Positions 11,607 through 22,416 are shown, numbered from the stretch's first letter. The stretch is 64,000 bases of DNA from Deroplatys truncata (GCA_030765065.1 CM060979.1:18319001-18383000); one strand, 5' to 3'. Notes: generated from the letters alone by a model not told the origin. Numbers and translations are program-made.

Positions 11607-11866
11607 AGGTGATCAGAGCTTTAGTTGATGTACAGTGTAGTGAACTACTAAAGGACAGATACAAGGAAGGCAATTTGGTTGATTTTTACAGCTGTCTACC
11701 GAGTGAAATATTTCCTCATTTGAAACACTTGCACAGAACATCAGTGTTCGCATCAACGTATATCTGTGAAGACAATTTCAAAAATGAAATATGTCAAATC
11801 AAACTATAGGTTCATGACTGATGAACATATAGTGTGGGGTGGTTGTAATTTAATCCAATCAAAACC
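11607..11866 (+). pseudogene. hAT transposase C-terminal (dimerisation) relic
   Basis: The frame from about 11609 reads QCSELLKDRYKEGNLVDFYS and then FASTYICEDNF. This corresponds to the end of insect and vertebrate hAT transposases, whose dimerisation domain usually ends FGSTYVCEQTF followed by a TDEHLH-like motif. The ORF stops at 11809, but YRFMTDEHIV follows in another frame, so there is a frameshift near 11805. The catalytic part upstream is absent: only about 135 bases separate this piece from the left end of the element. Non-functional. Confidence 0.7.
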
Positions 11867-11940
11867 ATTGAGGGTTAAGAAAATAATTTACAAAAACACG
11901 CCAAAATCCCAATAAAACCCACCTATTCGGTTTATGCACG

Positions 11941-13268
11941 AGGATGGATCGAAAAGTAACACACAATAATTATTTTACGAAAAAAAGTTTAATAGTTAAA
12001 ACAAAACAAAAAATCACAAATGAACTTACATCTTTTACCTACTTTTCGACATAGTCACCAAGTTTCTTAACACATTTTTCTCATCGTGATACCAGTTTCA
12101 ATATGCCCTGTTCGTAGAAGTCCGTTTCCTTGGAGTATACCCATCTGCGGACTGCTGATTTCACTTCCGCATCTGTCGCAAAGCGTTGGCCGGCCAGGAA
12201 TTTCTTCATCGGACCAAACGGATGAAAGTCCGACGGCGCAAGTTCCGGACTGTATGGTGGATGCTGGAGCACCTCCCAACCAAATTTGGCGATTTTCTGA
12301 CGAACACAGCAGCAACAGGGGGCGAGCATTGTCATGAAGAATTCTGACATCGTCAACATTCATGTTGTGGCGTGTGTCAAGAAGGGCACGACGCAACTTC
12401 ACCAAAGTTTTCATGTAGGTGCAGCATTCACGGTGGTCCCGTGTTCAGCAAAGTCTACCTATACAACACCGTGCATATACCAGAACACCGTCACAAGCAC
12501 TTTCCCAGCAGATTGAGTCACTTTTAGTTTTTAGTTCCCTGGGGAACCCGTATGTTTTCACTCCATACTTGTCTGCTTGGTTTCGGGCGTGTAGTGGTAT
12601 GCCCACGACTCATCACCAGTGACGATTCATTTCAGAAAGTCATGCCCTTCTGCGGTGTATCGCGTTAGGTGATCCTGATCCAAGTTCATCATTCACTGGC
12701 CCTTGTGGTTGTCTGTCAGGTTCTTAGGCACCCAGCAAGCACTAACTTTAGGAAATTTCAACGTGTCATGAACAATATCGTACACTGCACCATAGGAGAT
12801 GTTGAACTGTTGCGATAAGACTCGCAGTTGCACACGCCGGTCGTTTAAAATTGCCGCCTCAATGCCCCTGACATTCTGCGGGGTTGCAGCTGTCACCGGC
12901 CTCCCGGAGCGTGGCGAATCACTAAGGTTCACACGGCTCTCTAGGAGGAATGCACACCACCTGGAGTCACTGCTACGGTTCATACAATCATCCACATAGC
13001 CACGCATGTCCCTGTGAATATCACTTGGTTTATGCCCTTTGGCCCACAAATATCGAACCACACTTCTCTGCTCTTCACACGTGGATGACAGTAACATGCG
13101 CGCCATCTTTGTTCTGTAGTTCACGCTTCTCTCCCTAGAGCTGCATACATGAAACAATAAATACCCTCTGTAGCGAAAACTTCAAACTGCATCTGTGTAA
13201 AATTGCAACATTCCAGCTGCAATACCAAGGCAGAATAAAATGATTGTGCGTTACTTTTCGATACACTC
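11941..13268 (-). mobile_element. mariner element, innermost of the nest
   Basis: Inverted ends: ATCGAAAAGTAACACACAAT at 11948 and, reversed from about 13262, ATCGAAAAGTAACGCACAAT. The span of about 1.3 kb is the usual mariner size. A decayed transposase lies between them on the minus strand. The outer few bases of the ends are diverged, so the boundaries and the TA target site are approximate. Confidence 0.8.
12067..13157 (-). pseudogene. mariner transposase pseudogene (DD34D type)
   Basis: Reading from 13157 leftward, the N-terminal part includes EEQRSVVRYLWAKGHKPSDI (helix-turn-helix), SRWCAFLLESRVN, SPRSGRPVTAATPQNVR and WVPKNLTDNHKGQ. A first catalytic Asp lies in TGDESWAYHY near 12600-12630, the second in LHDNARP near 12320, and the C-terminal PPYSPELAPSDFHPF near 12260-12220. 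Frame changes are needed between these blocks, and a stop precedes the TGDESW block. The final third is open in two different frames at 12067-12414 and 12081-12359. In intact relatives this protein cuts and re-inserts the element at TA sites; this copy cannot make it. It sits inside hAT element 2. Confidence 0.85.
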
Positions 13269-13489
13269 TCTTATGTTTAATCACCATACTTATTTAGGCT
13301 TATACAAATTAAAAATAGACATCCTATTTATGAAATGTAACTACTTATTCTCACCAGAAGTTATTTTATTAATATTGTGTTTTAACGTTTTTTTGGCATT
13401 ATAAAAAATACCGTTAAATAGCATTTACACTTCCAGAAAAATCTTCGACTTGTATTATAACTTATTGTAGAGGGGTGATAATGAATGTA

Positions 13490-13960
13490 CATAACAATTT
13501 AGTACTTTTTGGAAACATGCAGAAATTTGTAGTCTTCACTAAATTCTAAGCTCTTTTCTCTCCTAAATTATTCCTTAATTTTGACCAAACAAGCCCTTAG
13601 GTGGAAAAGATTCTCTCAATGGATGTGGCATTGGCAGGGCAAGAAAAGAGACCTTTCACAAAAGTAATAAATCTTATTGGTAAGTTTAATTTCTTTCTGT
13701 TTTAAATTCCATTATTTTCCACTATTTGTTACCATTGAATCAGAAAACATTGTGGCACGAAAATAATCAGAATCTGCAATCCTAAAAGATATAACACTTG
13801 CAACCCACTCTGGATGAATGTTGAGCCTCTTGTTCTGCAGTTAATCTTCTCCACCTGAATCCTGGATCTAATATATTAGCAATATAGTGAAAGGGTCCTA
13901 GTGCTTGTTCCTTTTGTTTGTCATTGTGTTCTTACAGAGTCCCATATCAGGATTTTTTAA
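13490..13960 (-). pseudogene. hAT element 2 transposase relic
   Basis: On the minus strand, 13960-13800 reads ALGPFHYIANILDPGFRWRR, similar to the ALSPVHFLANMMHP-like block of hAT transposases. Further on, 13650-13540 reads ATSIERIFST, a stop, then GLVWSKLRNNLGEKRA, the hAT dimerisation domain (family form ASVERVFSTFG...SKLRNRL). Stops and frame changes interrupt it. It belongs to the element bounded at 11870 and 14301 and runs opposite to the fragment in hAT element 1. Confidence 0.65.
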
Positions 13961-14466
13961 ATAACTGATCCATAGTTCCACAGCTTCAGCAAAATTTGTG
14001 TTATCTGCTTGAAGATCCAGGACTCCGTAATGTTAAGTTATATTATTTCTATACCTAAATAAAATGTCTAACAGCTAGGTATAACTATAATCCAGCTAAA
14101 CTGGTTCTGGCTGCCAACATATGAGTATTTAATTTACCAGTTTTTTTTTTCTTTTTGCCTTAAAATTAATTTTCTTTTACTGTTGATCATAAGACAATTT
14201 AAATTGAACTATTTAATTGTCAATAAGAAAAAAATCCCAATAAAACCCAATTTAACCCACCGGGTTGTTTTTTTTAAACAACCCGGTTTTTCTCAACCCT
14301 GATTTAGCGTCCATTTTGATGATAGGCAGCACAAAGTTATTACTATAGCTTTACTGCGCACCTCGTGCCTGAGAGTTTATTGTTCCTATCTTTGCCCCGC
14401 GATTCATTCGCTGACGGTTAATGTGGGCCCCATTATGAAAAAAAATTGGCAACCCCTGTCCTAGAA

Positions 14467-15240
14467 AATTGGTTACGACCGCTGTTATGCGTGCAGTGAG
14501 TGTTGCTACTGCAGGAGAGATTAGAGAAACCCTGTGCTCGTCTCCCCAGGAAGTGAATTTTTCTGAGGAAGGGGCTACGACCTTGTGAAAGTTCAACTAG
14601 ATAAAAACAGTGACAATGAGAACTTACTTAGGCCAATGAAAACTGGAGAAAGCCACGATGTCCTTTATACAATTCTATCATTATATGCACGTTGTTAGTG
14701 CAGTCAACATCGTGCATAATTGGCTCATTATGGCTCGCAAGTCGCCGTGGCTTATAGAGAGAACATGAAACAATTTCGTGATATTCCTATCTCTGAGCAA
14801 CGAAGATGCAAAAAACTCCGTACATCATTCAATGTAGAATAATTAATATCTTAATTTTAATTGCTTACCATGTTCTGCTAATAATATGCCACATAACAGT
14901 CCGTAATACGTTCTCACTTCTCTCCAATGAAGGGAACGCATGCCAGTGACTGTCTTCCTTAGTGGTTCAGCACGCCAAGTAATAACGAATGAAATGTAGG
15001 GAGAGAAACTAGCGTGTCATTTACGGGTACGCACTCACTATTGTCAACTATGGATGCCGAATTATTTAATGATTTATTTCCTGCAATTTATAATGCTAAG
15101 ATTGGGTAAAATGCATATCCAAGATGAGTGATCAGCCAAATGCCTGGTGTGGCAGTGAACAAGAAGGGAAGTAATGTACTGATGAAAGGGATGACAAGAA
15201 AATTCGCGGATCAAATTATCCAACCCACCATTCATGTAGC
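14467..15240. other. Unassigned DNA upstream of a transposase relic
   Basis: Nothing firm. The stretch 15040-15240 may belong to the degraded element whose C-terminal part lies at 15375-15618, but I could not read a clear frame. Confidence 0.3.
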
Positions 15241-15245
15241 GACCG

Positions 15246-15350
15246 TTAAAAACCGCCAAAAAAAACTTCGGTCAGATTGGTCGGCCCCGGGGGTTTGAAC
15301 ACGAGACCTCCCGAATGCGGACCACAATGCCTCTGCCCACACTCCGAAGA
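15246..15350 (-). mobile_element. tRNA-derived SINE head
   Basis: The minus strand reads GTGGTCCGCATTCGGGAGGT followed by CTCGTGTTCAAACCCCC, a B-box-like promoter element. The string GCATTCGGGAGGTC also occurs in the plus-strand SINE at 28695-28860, so they are likely the same family. It lies just before a transposase relic. Confidence 0.55.
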
Positions 15351-15374
15351 AACAACCCAATTTCTGCAGGAGTC

Positions 15375-15618
15375 AGACATTGTTCCATTCTCCATACAGT
15401 CCAGATCTGGCACCATGCAACTTTCTTCCGTTCCCCAAAATGAAAGAAAAAATTCGAGGTCAACCATTGGAGTCACCTGAAGCCGAAGTAGCTGCTTACT
15501 AAGAATGTATTTGCGCTCTCTCTAAAGAAGAATGGCGTCCAGCATTTGAAAAATGGCTTGAAAGGACGAGACGGTGTATAGAACGCAATGGAGGATATTT
15601 TAAAAAGATGCAATGATT
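15375..15618 (+). pseudogene. mariner-like transposase C-terminal relic
   Basis: The plus strand reads HSPYSPDLAPCNFLLFPKMK then EKIRGQPLESPEAEVAAY, a stop, then SKEEWRPAFEKWLERTRRCI and a final stop near 15618. The SPYSPDLAPCDF block with the third catalytic Asp and the tryptophan-rich tail are standard for mariner-like transposases. The upstream catalytic part is missing or unreadable and a SINE head abuts it. Non-functional. Confidence 0.75.
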
Positions 15619-15740
15619 AGATCTAAATTTTTAATATTTTATTGCGTCCATTCTCAAAACTTGTGGAGTGACCCACTGTTTTGTTGTTTATCTAGTTTAA
15701 CTTCACTATCTTCATTTTTACCTAAGAGGTAATATGCAAT

Positions 15741-15840
15741 AAGAAGACAATTTCTGCAAATATTTATCTCGATTAACATGAAGTAGACAAAATAATGTTT
15801 CGTAATAAGCTTGTTGAACAATAGAGAAAAATCACGTGTA
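15741..15840 (-). mobile_element. Family A/B fragment (5' end), interrupted
   Basis: TTTCTGCAAATATTTATCTC then GATTAACATGAAGTAGAC match the 5' region of A/B copies in reverse. The copy breaks near the family end, where the LTR-like repeat begins at 15844; TAACATCAGATT at about 16675 may be its remainder. Confidence 0.5.
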
Positions 15841-15843
15841 CCT

Positions 15844-16650
15844 TGAGGTAGTATTTTTTAGCACTTAAAGCAAAATATGTATAATATAATATATAAAATG
15901 TATGTAACAGTCATTGTATTATGTTTATATTATTATGTACATGTATAATAATGTTATGTGAATGTATTACATAATTTAACAATGTAGGAGCTGTGATAAT
16001 AAAAGCCGAAAGTTGCTAACAATAAGGTAACCTTGAGACAACAATAAATTAGAAAGTTTAATAATGCTACTAATAATTCTTGAAACAATAATGTAATATT
16101 TAAAACAGTTTATAAACAGCCAATCAACAACTAGAAAAAGCTTAAGTTAAATAAAAGCATTCTATTGGAGTAGTATTACCCAATCAAAGACTTGAAATAG
16201 AGTAAATCTGCAAATTCAAGCCGCAGACGCTACAAGATTGCGTACCTGATCGATACGATACAGGTTCAATGTAAGACATGAAAAGTTATAGCGATGAGAA
16301 TAATATAAAGTTTACGTGTTAAAAGGTGTAATTAACAATAAACTCACAGCTCTATAGTAGGATGTATATGAAGTGTTATTTAATCGTGTGAAGGACTAAT
16401 AAACAAAGTACAATACAATTATAATTTACGTAAGCCTTCATTCTTTAGCCACACCAGCCCTGATAAGAGATACGTGTTCTGAAAAATACTACTGACGCTG
16501 CGAGGCATACATATATAATATTTAAATAAACATTAAAATACAAAGTTTATTTTTTAAACGGGGGGCGAAGGCCACCGGAAACTTTGTATCGTACGTGGGG
16601 CGAACAACAACAATAAACAACTTCATGGCTCTCCAACAGTAGAGCAACAA
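15844..16650 (+). repeat. LTR-like repeat (TG...CA family), copy 1
   Basis: Starts TGAGGTAGTATTTTTTAG and shares long stretches with the reverse copies at 37109-37963 and 47490-49465, including TAGGAGCTGTGA, AAAGTTGCTAACAAT, GGTAACCTTGAG, AACAGCCAATCA and TGTTATTTAATCGTGTGAAG. Further on it matches 19810-20120 and 37109-37440 (AAGCCT.CATTCTT, ACTGACGC.GC.GAGGCA, GGCTCTCCAACAGT). The right end is degraded. Termini, length and the target duplication of the 37-kb copy suggest a solo LTR. Confidence 0.55.
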
Positions 16651-16686
16651 CAAATGAACTTTTTCAACCTATATAACATCAGATTC

Positions 16687-17460
16687 TTTTTACTTTCACT
16701 ACTACGTATAGTAAGTAGGGGAAGTATTGTATTCCATCCAAAAATTCGATACAGAGATTTCACCGGAAATATATGTTTTGAGATCTCCTGAATCCAAAAA
16801 AAGCATTTTTGTAAACATGTCCGTGTGTGTGTGTGTGTCTGTGAACAGCATAATTCAGAAACGAATAGTCGGATAAACACCAAACTTGGTATTTAGGTTC
16901 AGTATCTTCCAGAGATGCGACACGAAGGTTTTCAAGAAAATCCCCTCACCCCAGATTACCCTTTACATGGAACATTTTTCGAAAACTTTCATTTTTTCAA
17001 AAATGGCTCCAACGATTTTGATTAAAATATCATATGTTTCAGATATTTTCATGACAAATGAAAAGTATATCTGGAATTTTCTGGGAATGTCTCCAAAAGT
17101 ATTCTTCATTGTGAATGACTTTTGCATAACTGGTAAACCATAAGAGATAGACAAAATTTTACTACACAAACTGTAGATCGCGTTAAAATACACAATTTAT
17201 GTCATATACATTTTTTGTTGTTGAGTGAACCATTTTCGAGATATTGCTTGTTATTCCCTTAAATTTTTCAATACTTTTTCTCAAATGGGAACCAGCTCCT
17301 AAAGGTTTGACTCGCTTAAAGCCTACCATATTCCCCTTGCACCTACAAGAAAATTAGCAATAAGATTAACATCTCGATTAACATGAAGCATATGGAGAAT
17401 ACACGTTTGTAAAAATAGTTTGTACATGAGTAGAGAAAGTCATGTGATTATAACACATCG
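16687..17460 (-). mobile_element. Family A copy
   Basis: Runs from TTTTACTTTCACTACTACGT to GAGTAGAGAAAGTCATGTGA followed by TTATAACACATC. It has a short (GT)n tract at 16823-16840 and a small internal deletion near 17290-17310. Confidence 0.8.
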
Positions 17461-17461
17461 T

Positions 17462-18127
17462 TTCATATTCTTCTAAAATGTTTTCCCACAACAATAATAA
17501 TTTGCAGTAGAACAGTAATGTGTGTTTAGCACTCTTTGAGGACAGCCTATTTACTGAAAACCCGCGTCAGTAACATTTCGGTAATGTTGGGTGCTAAGAA
17601 CGATCTGATATTGCTGTCTGGAGGTTGCTTGGGGCTGTATAGAGATAGGGAGGTTAAAGACCTAGCAGCAAGGAGGTTGCGGTGCTGGTGTTATTTCCGG
17701 CGCCCTCGAAACGATATCTCACCACCATGTGTTTGTGTATGTGCCCCGGGCTTGAAGCATTTCTTTACATTGTCCTTGTTGACAACTTTGGCGGGTATTG
17801 AGCGGACAAGCCCATCTGTATTAAGTTTACTTTGTAGCGGTTATACTCTCTCCTGTGTAAAGCATTTTATCAGCCTTTGAGAGAGGTCTTTTGTTTTAGC
17901 CTGCGCTGCAGTAGAAGAAAGTTAATTTACGTGGGCCAGATACTATATTTATTTATGTATTTATTTACTGTGGCAGAGCTAAGGCTCAACCACCTAGAAC
18001 AAACCTGAATACAATATTACGATCACATAGATGGTATCTAAAGAAACCCAAAACAGAAATAACACATATATAGAGAAACCAAGCTAATAGTAATGAATAT
18101 CCTAAAAATATAGCATGCATACACTAT
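17462..18127. other. Unassigned DNA
   Basis: No recognised gene. The 114-residue plus ORF at 17536-17880 has no motif I recognise. A TTTATTTATGTATTTATTTA stretch at 17949-17968 is low complexity. Confidence 0.4.
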
Positions 18128-19809
18128 ACAAGGTGAATCATCTAAAACTAGCACCGCAAATATTTCGGAAATGGAAAGTGCTATAGATGTGCAGTTTTCA
18201 CAGCATTGATTGGTAGTCAGGGGCTCGTACATTTAACCTATAAACAGATTTTAATAATACTGAGAAAAGGTATTTTTTGAGCAAACATACAATTTTTTAA
18301 ATGGAACAATGCCTAGTTATATCAACAGAATAAAAGTAGGTTAATTTAGAATGTCAGTTACGTTTGTTGCAAGATTCTAGTGCAAGTGGTTTACGAGAAA
18401 TCTTATTTTGAAACTTTCACGCACCGGACACTTGTACAACCTGTGGTAGCAAAAGTAAAGAAAAACAAAAGGGAATTACAATACTTCTGTGGATTCTTAC
18501 AAGTAATGAGGACATAGCACTAACCTTGTGTTCAAAATGACCACCAGCAGCTTCAATACACGCTTCCAGTCTGTTATGGAAAGACTGCTGCACACGTTCT
18601 AGGATTTCAACGGAAATTTAAGAGCAGGCAGCAGTAATACGTCGTTTCATATCGTCTGGTGTAGTTGGTACATCCTTGTAGATAGTGTCTTTCAGCCTTC
18701 CCCACAGAAAAAAGTCTAAAGGGGTCAGATCCGGTGAACGGCTGGCCGAGGTACAGGTCCTCTTCGTCCAATCCAACGATTTGGAAACAATCCGTTAAGA
18801 CAAGCTGTATTCGTGCACTATGGGCTGGACAGCCATGATGTTGGTACCACAGGTTCCTCCTAGTCTGCAAAGGAACGACTTCTAGCGTCTGTCAGAGGGC
18901 TGCGATACTTGTGCGAGTTAATTGTTCCTTCTATGAACAAAGGGCCTATGAACTGATGATTCACTATACCACACCACACGTTTAAACTCCATGGATGCTG
19001 ACGTTCCACCTGACGAAGCCAATGGGGATTGTCAACAGACCAATACTGAATGTTTCTGCGGTTTACCTGGCCATGATTAGTAAATGTTGCCTCATCACGT
19101 GATGAATCTGGAGTATCACGTCTTAATGCCCATGTACAAAAGTTAAAAGATTCTCAAAATCGTTTCATTGCAGCTCTTGATGGAGAGAGATGTGATAGGG
19201 ATGGAACCTATGTCGATGGAGAATGCCTGACTTATGCCACTTCCACGTGCGATTGTGCGGGAACTAATTTGCGGATCTACTGCAACGGCAGCCAAAACAT
19301 TAAATTTCTGCCTCTTCTCCAGTCACTTGTTTGTTTTTGTTACGTTTTCTAGGTGTTACAGTACCACTTTCACGTAATTGGTTGAAGAGGTTGATAAATA
19401 ATTGCCGAGATGTTTGACGTCTATTGGGATACATTTCCGCATACACCGTACAGGAACGAACTGCGTTCTTCCTACACTCTCCATACACCATGAGCATGTC
19501 GGCTTCTTCTGCCTTAGTAAACATCATCTTCCACTCACGACTTACTGCTTGAACTGCCACAAACTAACCGACCAGAAGGTCGCAATGCAATCAATGAACA
19601 GAAAACACAATGCAAACAAACATAACAAAATCGTAACTAGCAACTAAGCAGGTTGAATGGGAGAAACCATTTTTAAAATACGATTTCTCGTAAACTACTT
19701 GCACTAGAATCCTGCAACAAAGACCATTGACATTCTAATTTACCCTACCTTTATTCTATTGATGTATCTAGGCATTGTTCCATTTAAAAATTGTATGTTT
19801 GCTCTAAAA
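18128..19809 (-). mobile_element. DUF4817-type mariner-superfamily element, right end lost
   Basis: Left end ACAAGGTGAATCATCTAAAA (18128). Sequence at 18276-18400 is inverted at about 19675-19808: GAGCAAACATACAATTTTTTAAATGGAACAATGCCTAG on one side corresponds to its reverse on the other (shown in full only by coordinates 18276-18313). The right arm stops at about 19809, where the LTR-like repeat begins with TGAAGTAGATATTG. A decayed transposase lies between the arms. Confidence 0.65.
18485..19560 (-). pseudogene. DUF4817-type transposase pseudogene
   Basis: The N-terminal 86 residues (19560-19300) contain ADMLMVYGECRKNAVRSCTV and AEMYPNRRQTSRQLF, then LRESGTVTPRKRN. This matches the N-terminal helix-turn-helix region (DUF4817) of insect transposases, where AERFPNRR and LRETG are typical. 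The middle is broken by stops and frame changes. Near 18870-18600, LWYQHHGCPAHSARIQ corresponds to the second catalytic block (family form WFQHDGAPPH); the catalytic Asp is replaced by His here. A later block reads LDEEDLYLGQPFTGSDPF, where the family has WP.RSPDLTPLDF. Inactive. Confidence 0.75.
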
Positions 19810-20120
19810 TGAAGTAGATATTGTCTTTACGTTGGAGTTGTTTATTTAGCTCCACGTCTGAACGTCAATTTGAAGAGGATTGTTAGTTTACGTAATATGC
19901 TGCTACGTATGAGAAGCCGATTTGAAGATGATGAATTTTTGTTGCTATGCTCCAAGTTTCAAAAATAATATTAACTTTTGTTATTAAACTGCTTCTATAG
20001 ATATTATTTATGTTTTCGTTTGCCTCGGCCGCGTCAGTATTGTTTTAGAGTCACGTGTCTCTTAGACAGGGCGTGGTACGACAAGAATGTAGGCTTACAC
20101 AGATTTTAAGTTTAAATTCA
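19810..20120 (-). repeat. LTR-like repeat, partial copy
   Basis: Starts TGAAGTAGATATTGTCTTTA and shares with 37109-37440 AACGTCAATTTGAAG, TTTGCCTCGGC.GCGTCAGTA, GACACGTTTCTCTTAG (here CACGTGTCTCTTAGAC) and GACAAGAATGTAGGCTTACA. The other half of the repeat is missing; an A copy follows at 20125. Confidence 0.55.
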
Positions 20121-20124
20121 CTTC

Positions 20125-21023
20125 TTTTTACTTTCTCTACTGCGTATAGTAAGTAGAGAAACTATTGTATTCCATCCAAAAATTCGATACCGAGATTTCA
20201 CCGGGAATATATGTTTTGAGACACCCTGAATCCAAAAAAAAGCATTTTTGGAAACATGTCCGTGTGTGTGTCTGTGTCTGTGTGTCTGTGTGTCTGTGTG
20301 TGTGTGTCTGTGTCTGTCTGTGTGTGTGTCTGTCTGTATGTCTGTCTGTGAACAGCATAACTCAGAAACGAACAGTCGGATAAACACCAAACTTGGTATT
20401 TAGGTTCAGTATCTTCCAAGGATGCGACACGAAGGTTTTCAAGAAAATCCCCCCATCCCAGAGCACCCTTTACATGGAATATTTTTCGAAAATTTTAATT
20501 TTCTCAAAAATGGCTCTAACAATTTTGATTAAAATATCATATGTTTAAGATATTTTTATGACAAATAAAATGTATATCTTGAATTTCCTGGGAATGTCTC
20601 CAAAAGTATTCTTTATTGTGAACGACTTTTGCATAATTGGTAAACCATAAGAGATAGACAAAATTTTACTACACAAAAAATGTAGATCGCGTTAAAATAC
20701 ACAATTTATATCGTATACATTTTTTGTTGTTGGCTGAACCATTTTCGAAATATTGCTTGTTATTTCATTAAATTTTCCAATACTAATACTTTTTCTCAAA
20801 TTCGTTATTCAGTTTTTTTTGTCCTGGTAATACAAAGAGAATGGAATGCCCCACATAGCAACCAGCTCTTAAAACATTTGACTATCGCTTAAAGCCTACC
20901 ATATTCCCCTTGCATCTACAAGAAAATTAGCAATAAGATTAACATGAAGCATATGGAGAATAAGCGTTTGTAAAAATAGTTTGTAGAAGAGTAGAGAAAG
21001 TCATGTGAGTGTAACACATCAGA
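20125..21023 (-). mobile_element. Family A, complete copy
   Basis: Full copy in reverse, from TTTTTACTTTCTCTACTGCG to GTGAGTGTAACACATCAGA. The CA tract at 20262-20350 is a mixture of GT and GTCT units. ORFs through it are frame-dependent readings of the repeat. Confidence 0.85.
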
Positions 21024-21139
21024 TTTTTAGTCTTATCGGCGTCCTTTCCTTTCGAACTTACTGGCTATTGGCAATGCTGTTAACTCGTATTCGCTCGTCG
21101 TTGCGTTTCTTGCACATTTTGGGTTTTTAATCATTGGGT
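21024..21139. other. Short unassigned spacer
   Basis: Separates an A copy from the tRNA-headed repeat. Nothing recognised. Confidence 0.4.
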
Positions 21140-21850
21140 CACACACACACTCATATTCTTACTTCCAGACTCTGGGGAGGATAGGGAATGATCTTGGCTA
21201 CATCTAAATACGGGACCGGGTCCGCCAACGCAGAGACCACCCTCGCAAACCCAGGAGAAAAACTCATGGGGATTTCCATTAGGAGCGGTGCCTATTTTAT
21301 ATACCGCCCCCCCTGCCTGGTCGAAATCGGGCAAGGACACCTCCCGCACCGACCCTTCCAAGCAGGGACGGAAGTGGATACCCCACTTACGCGCGTCAGG
21401 GCAGCAGGGCGAACCCTACTGGGGGAGACTACCGAACAACCTCGGTGGGGCCGACAGTTTCTAGCTACCGTCTACCAGCTATCCCTCATGGCTGGTGCTG
21501 GAGATTCTCGAGGCGTCTCACAACCCCGCCTGGGCAGAATTAACCTAGCCAAGCGTACCCAATCACCCATGGGTATCGGGAACCACTGCCCCGCCGAGTC
21601 CAACCCAATCCGAACAACTCCCTTTCGGGAGAGGCTCAGATGTTCGGCCCGGCGTACTTCTGGTAACGTCAGAAGTATTACGAGTGCTAAGGGTCCGCAG
21701 CGCCCGCACCACGGCAGCTGAAGGGGTTGGAACCCTCCCCCCCCTTACGGGGGATCTTGGCTACAGAATAATTCCCACCCTCCTGCTGGGAATCGAACCC
21801 GGACCCCTCGCACAGCAGGCATGTTCTCTACCGACTGAGTTTACGAGTCC
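21140..21850 (-). mobile_element. Long tRNA-headed repeat
   Basis: The minus strand starts near 21850 with a tRNA-like head: CTCAGTCGGTAGAG resembles an A box and GGTCCGGGTTCGATTCCC contains a perfect B box. The body, about 0.6 kb and GC-rich, shares ordered blocks with 1018-1465. The 177-residue ORF at 21188-21721 on the opposite strand crosses the repeat and has no known domain. Best read as a long pol III-type retroposon or a composite of a SINE and another repeat. Confidence 0.6.
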
Positions 21851-22045
21851 AGCCATAAGTTTTATTCTTACTTTGAAGTAAATCAAAACATCACGCATAT
21901 CAACCGTAAGCTCCCGTGTGCATACACGCAAATTATTTCAAAAAGAACAAACAGACTTTAAATATTTATTTCTAATGAACAACAATAGATGGCGACACAT
22001 GCGATACATCACTGAATAGAGGAAAGTTCAAAATTTTATTTTGTG

Positions 22046-22262
22046 TGTTCAAAATGAACACCATTTGTTATGCGAGGACGACCAGTGCTTTTCCGGTTGC
22101 ATACGTAACCATCTTCTACGAATTTATTGTAACAATTGTAAATTGTTTATGACGAGGCGGCTCTTTGTTGAACTTATAACGAAATGCACGCTGCAATGAA
22201 ACAATGGATTCACTCTTTGCATAATGCAGCACACAAAACGACCTTTCCTGTGACCTCGCCAT
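22046..22262 (-). pseudogene. Transposase N-terminal (helix-turn-helix) relic
   Basis: From the ATG at 22262 the minus strand reads MARSQERSFCVLHYAKSESI then VSLQRAFRYKFNKEPPRHKQ before a stop. After a frameshift, FVEDGYVCNRKSTGRPRITN follows. This matches the N-terminus of insect transposases (family form FCVL.FAK.ESV..VQRAFR..F...PP...I..W...F...G......STGRPR). Only this domain remains. The LINE tail at 22326 lies just beyond it. Confidence 0.7.
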
Positions 22263-22325
22263 TTTCTCGTAAATAAACACAGCGCCGCTGTAGGCATTGA
22301 ATGGAAGTAATAGGTTGGGGCTTAA

Positions 22326-22363
22326 ATTAGATTAGATTAGATTAGCTTAGATTAGATTAGATT
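22326..22363. repeat. (ATTAG)n tract at the LINE 3' end
   Basis: Seven ATTAG pentamers with one CTTAG variant. On the LINE's strand this reads as a (CTAAT)n tail after the 3' UTR. Confidence 0.9.
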
Positions 22364-22416
22364 GTATTCTGTGAGTTCACTAGCAGCCATAAAGACTTGT
22401 GAACATAGAACAAGTC

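Larger units (their letters stand above)
11870..14301 (-). mobile_element. hAT element 2, nested in hAT element 1
   Basis: The left end reads GAGGGTTAAGAAAA and the right end reversed reads CAGGGTTGAGAAAA, hAT-type inverted termini. Both ends are followed inward by an AATCCCAATAAAACCC block. A hAT transposase relic on the minus strand lies inside (13490-13960). Sequence of hAT element 1 resumes outside both ends. I could not see a matching 8-bp target duplication. Confidence 0.55.
11471..14458 (+). mobile_element. hAT element 1, outermost of a three-level nest
   Basis: Left end TAGGGTTTGACAAACTACGG and right end (reversed) CAGGGGTTGCCAATTTTTTT form imperfect inverted repeats typical of hAT elements. 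The 8 bases before the left end (TCCTAGCG, 11463-11470) and after the right end (TCCTAGAA, 14459-14466) match at 6 of 8, as expected for an old 8-bp target duplication. It holds the hAT C-terminal fragment at 11607-11866, then a second hAT element. Most of the transposase is missing. Confidence 0.65.

Noticed and set aside
21188-21721. 177-residue ORF as a gene
   Set aside because: It lies antisense to a tRNA-headed repeat that also occurs at 1018-1465, and its frame is not kept in that copy.
22326-22363. (ATTAG)n tract as an interstitial insect telomere repeat
   Set aside because: The unit is ATTAG (TTAGA), not TTAGG, and it sits at the 3' end of a LINE, which explains it better.
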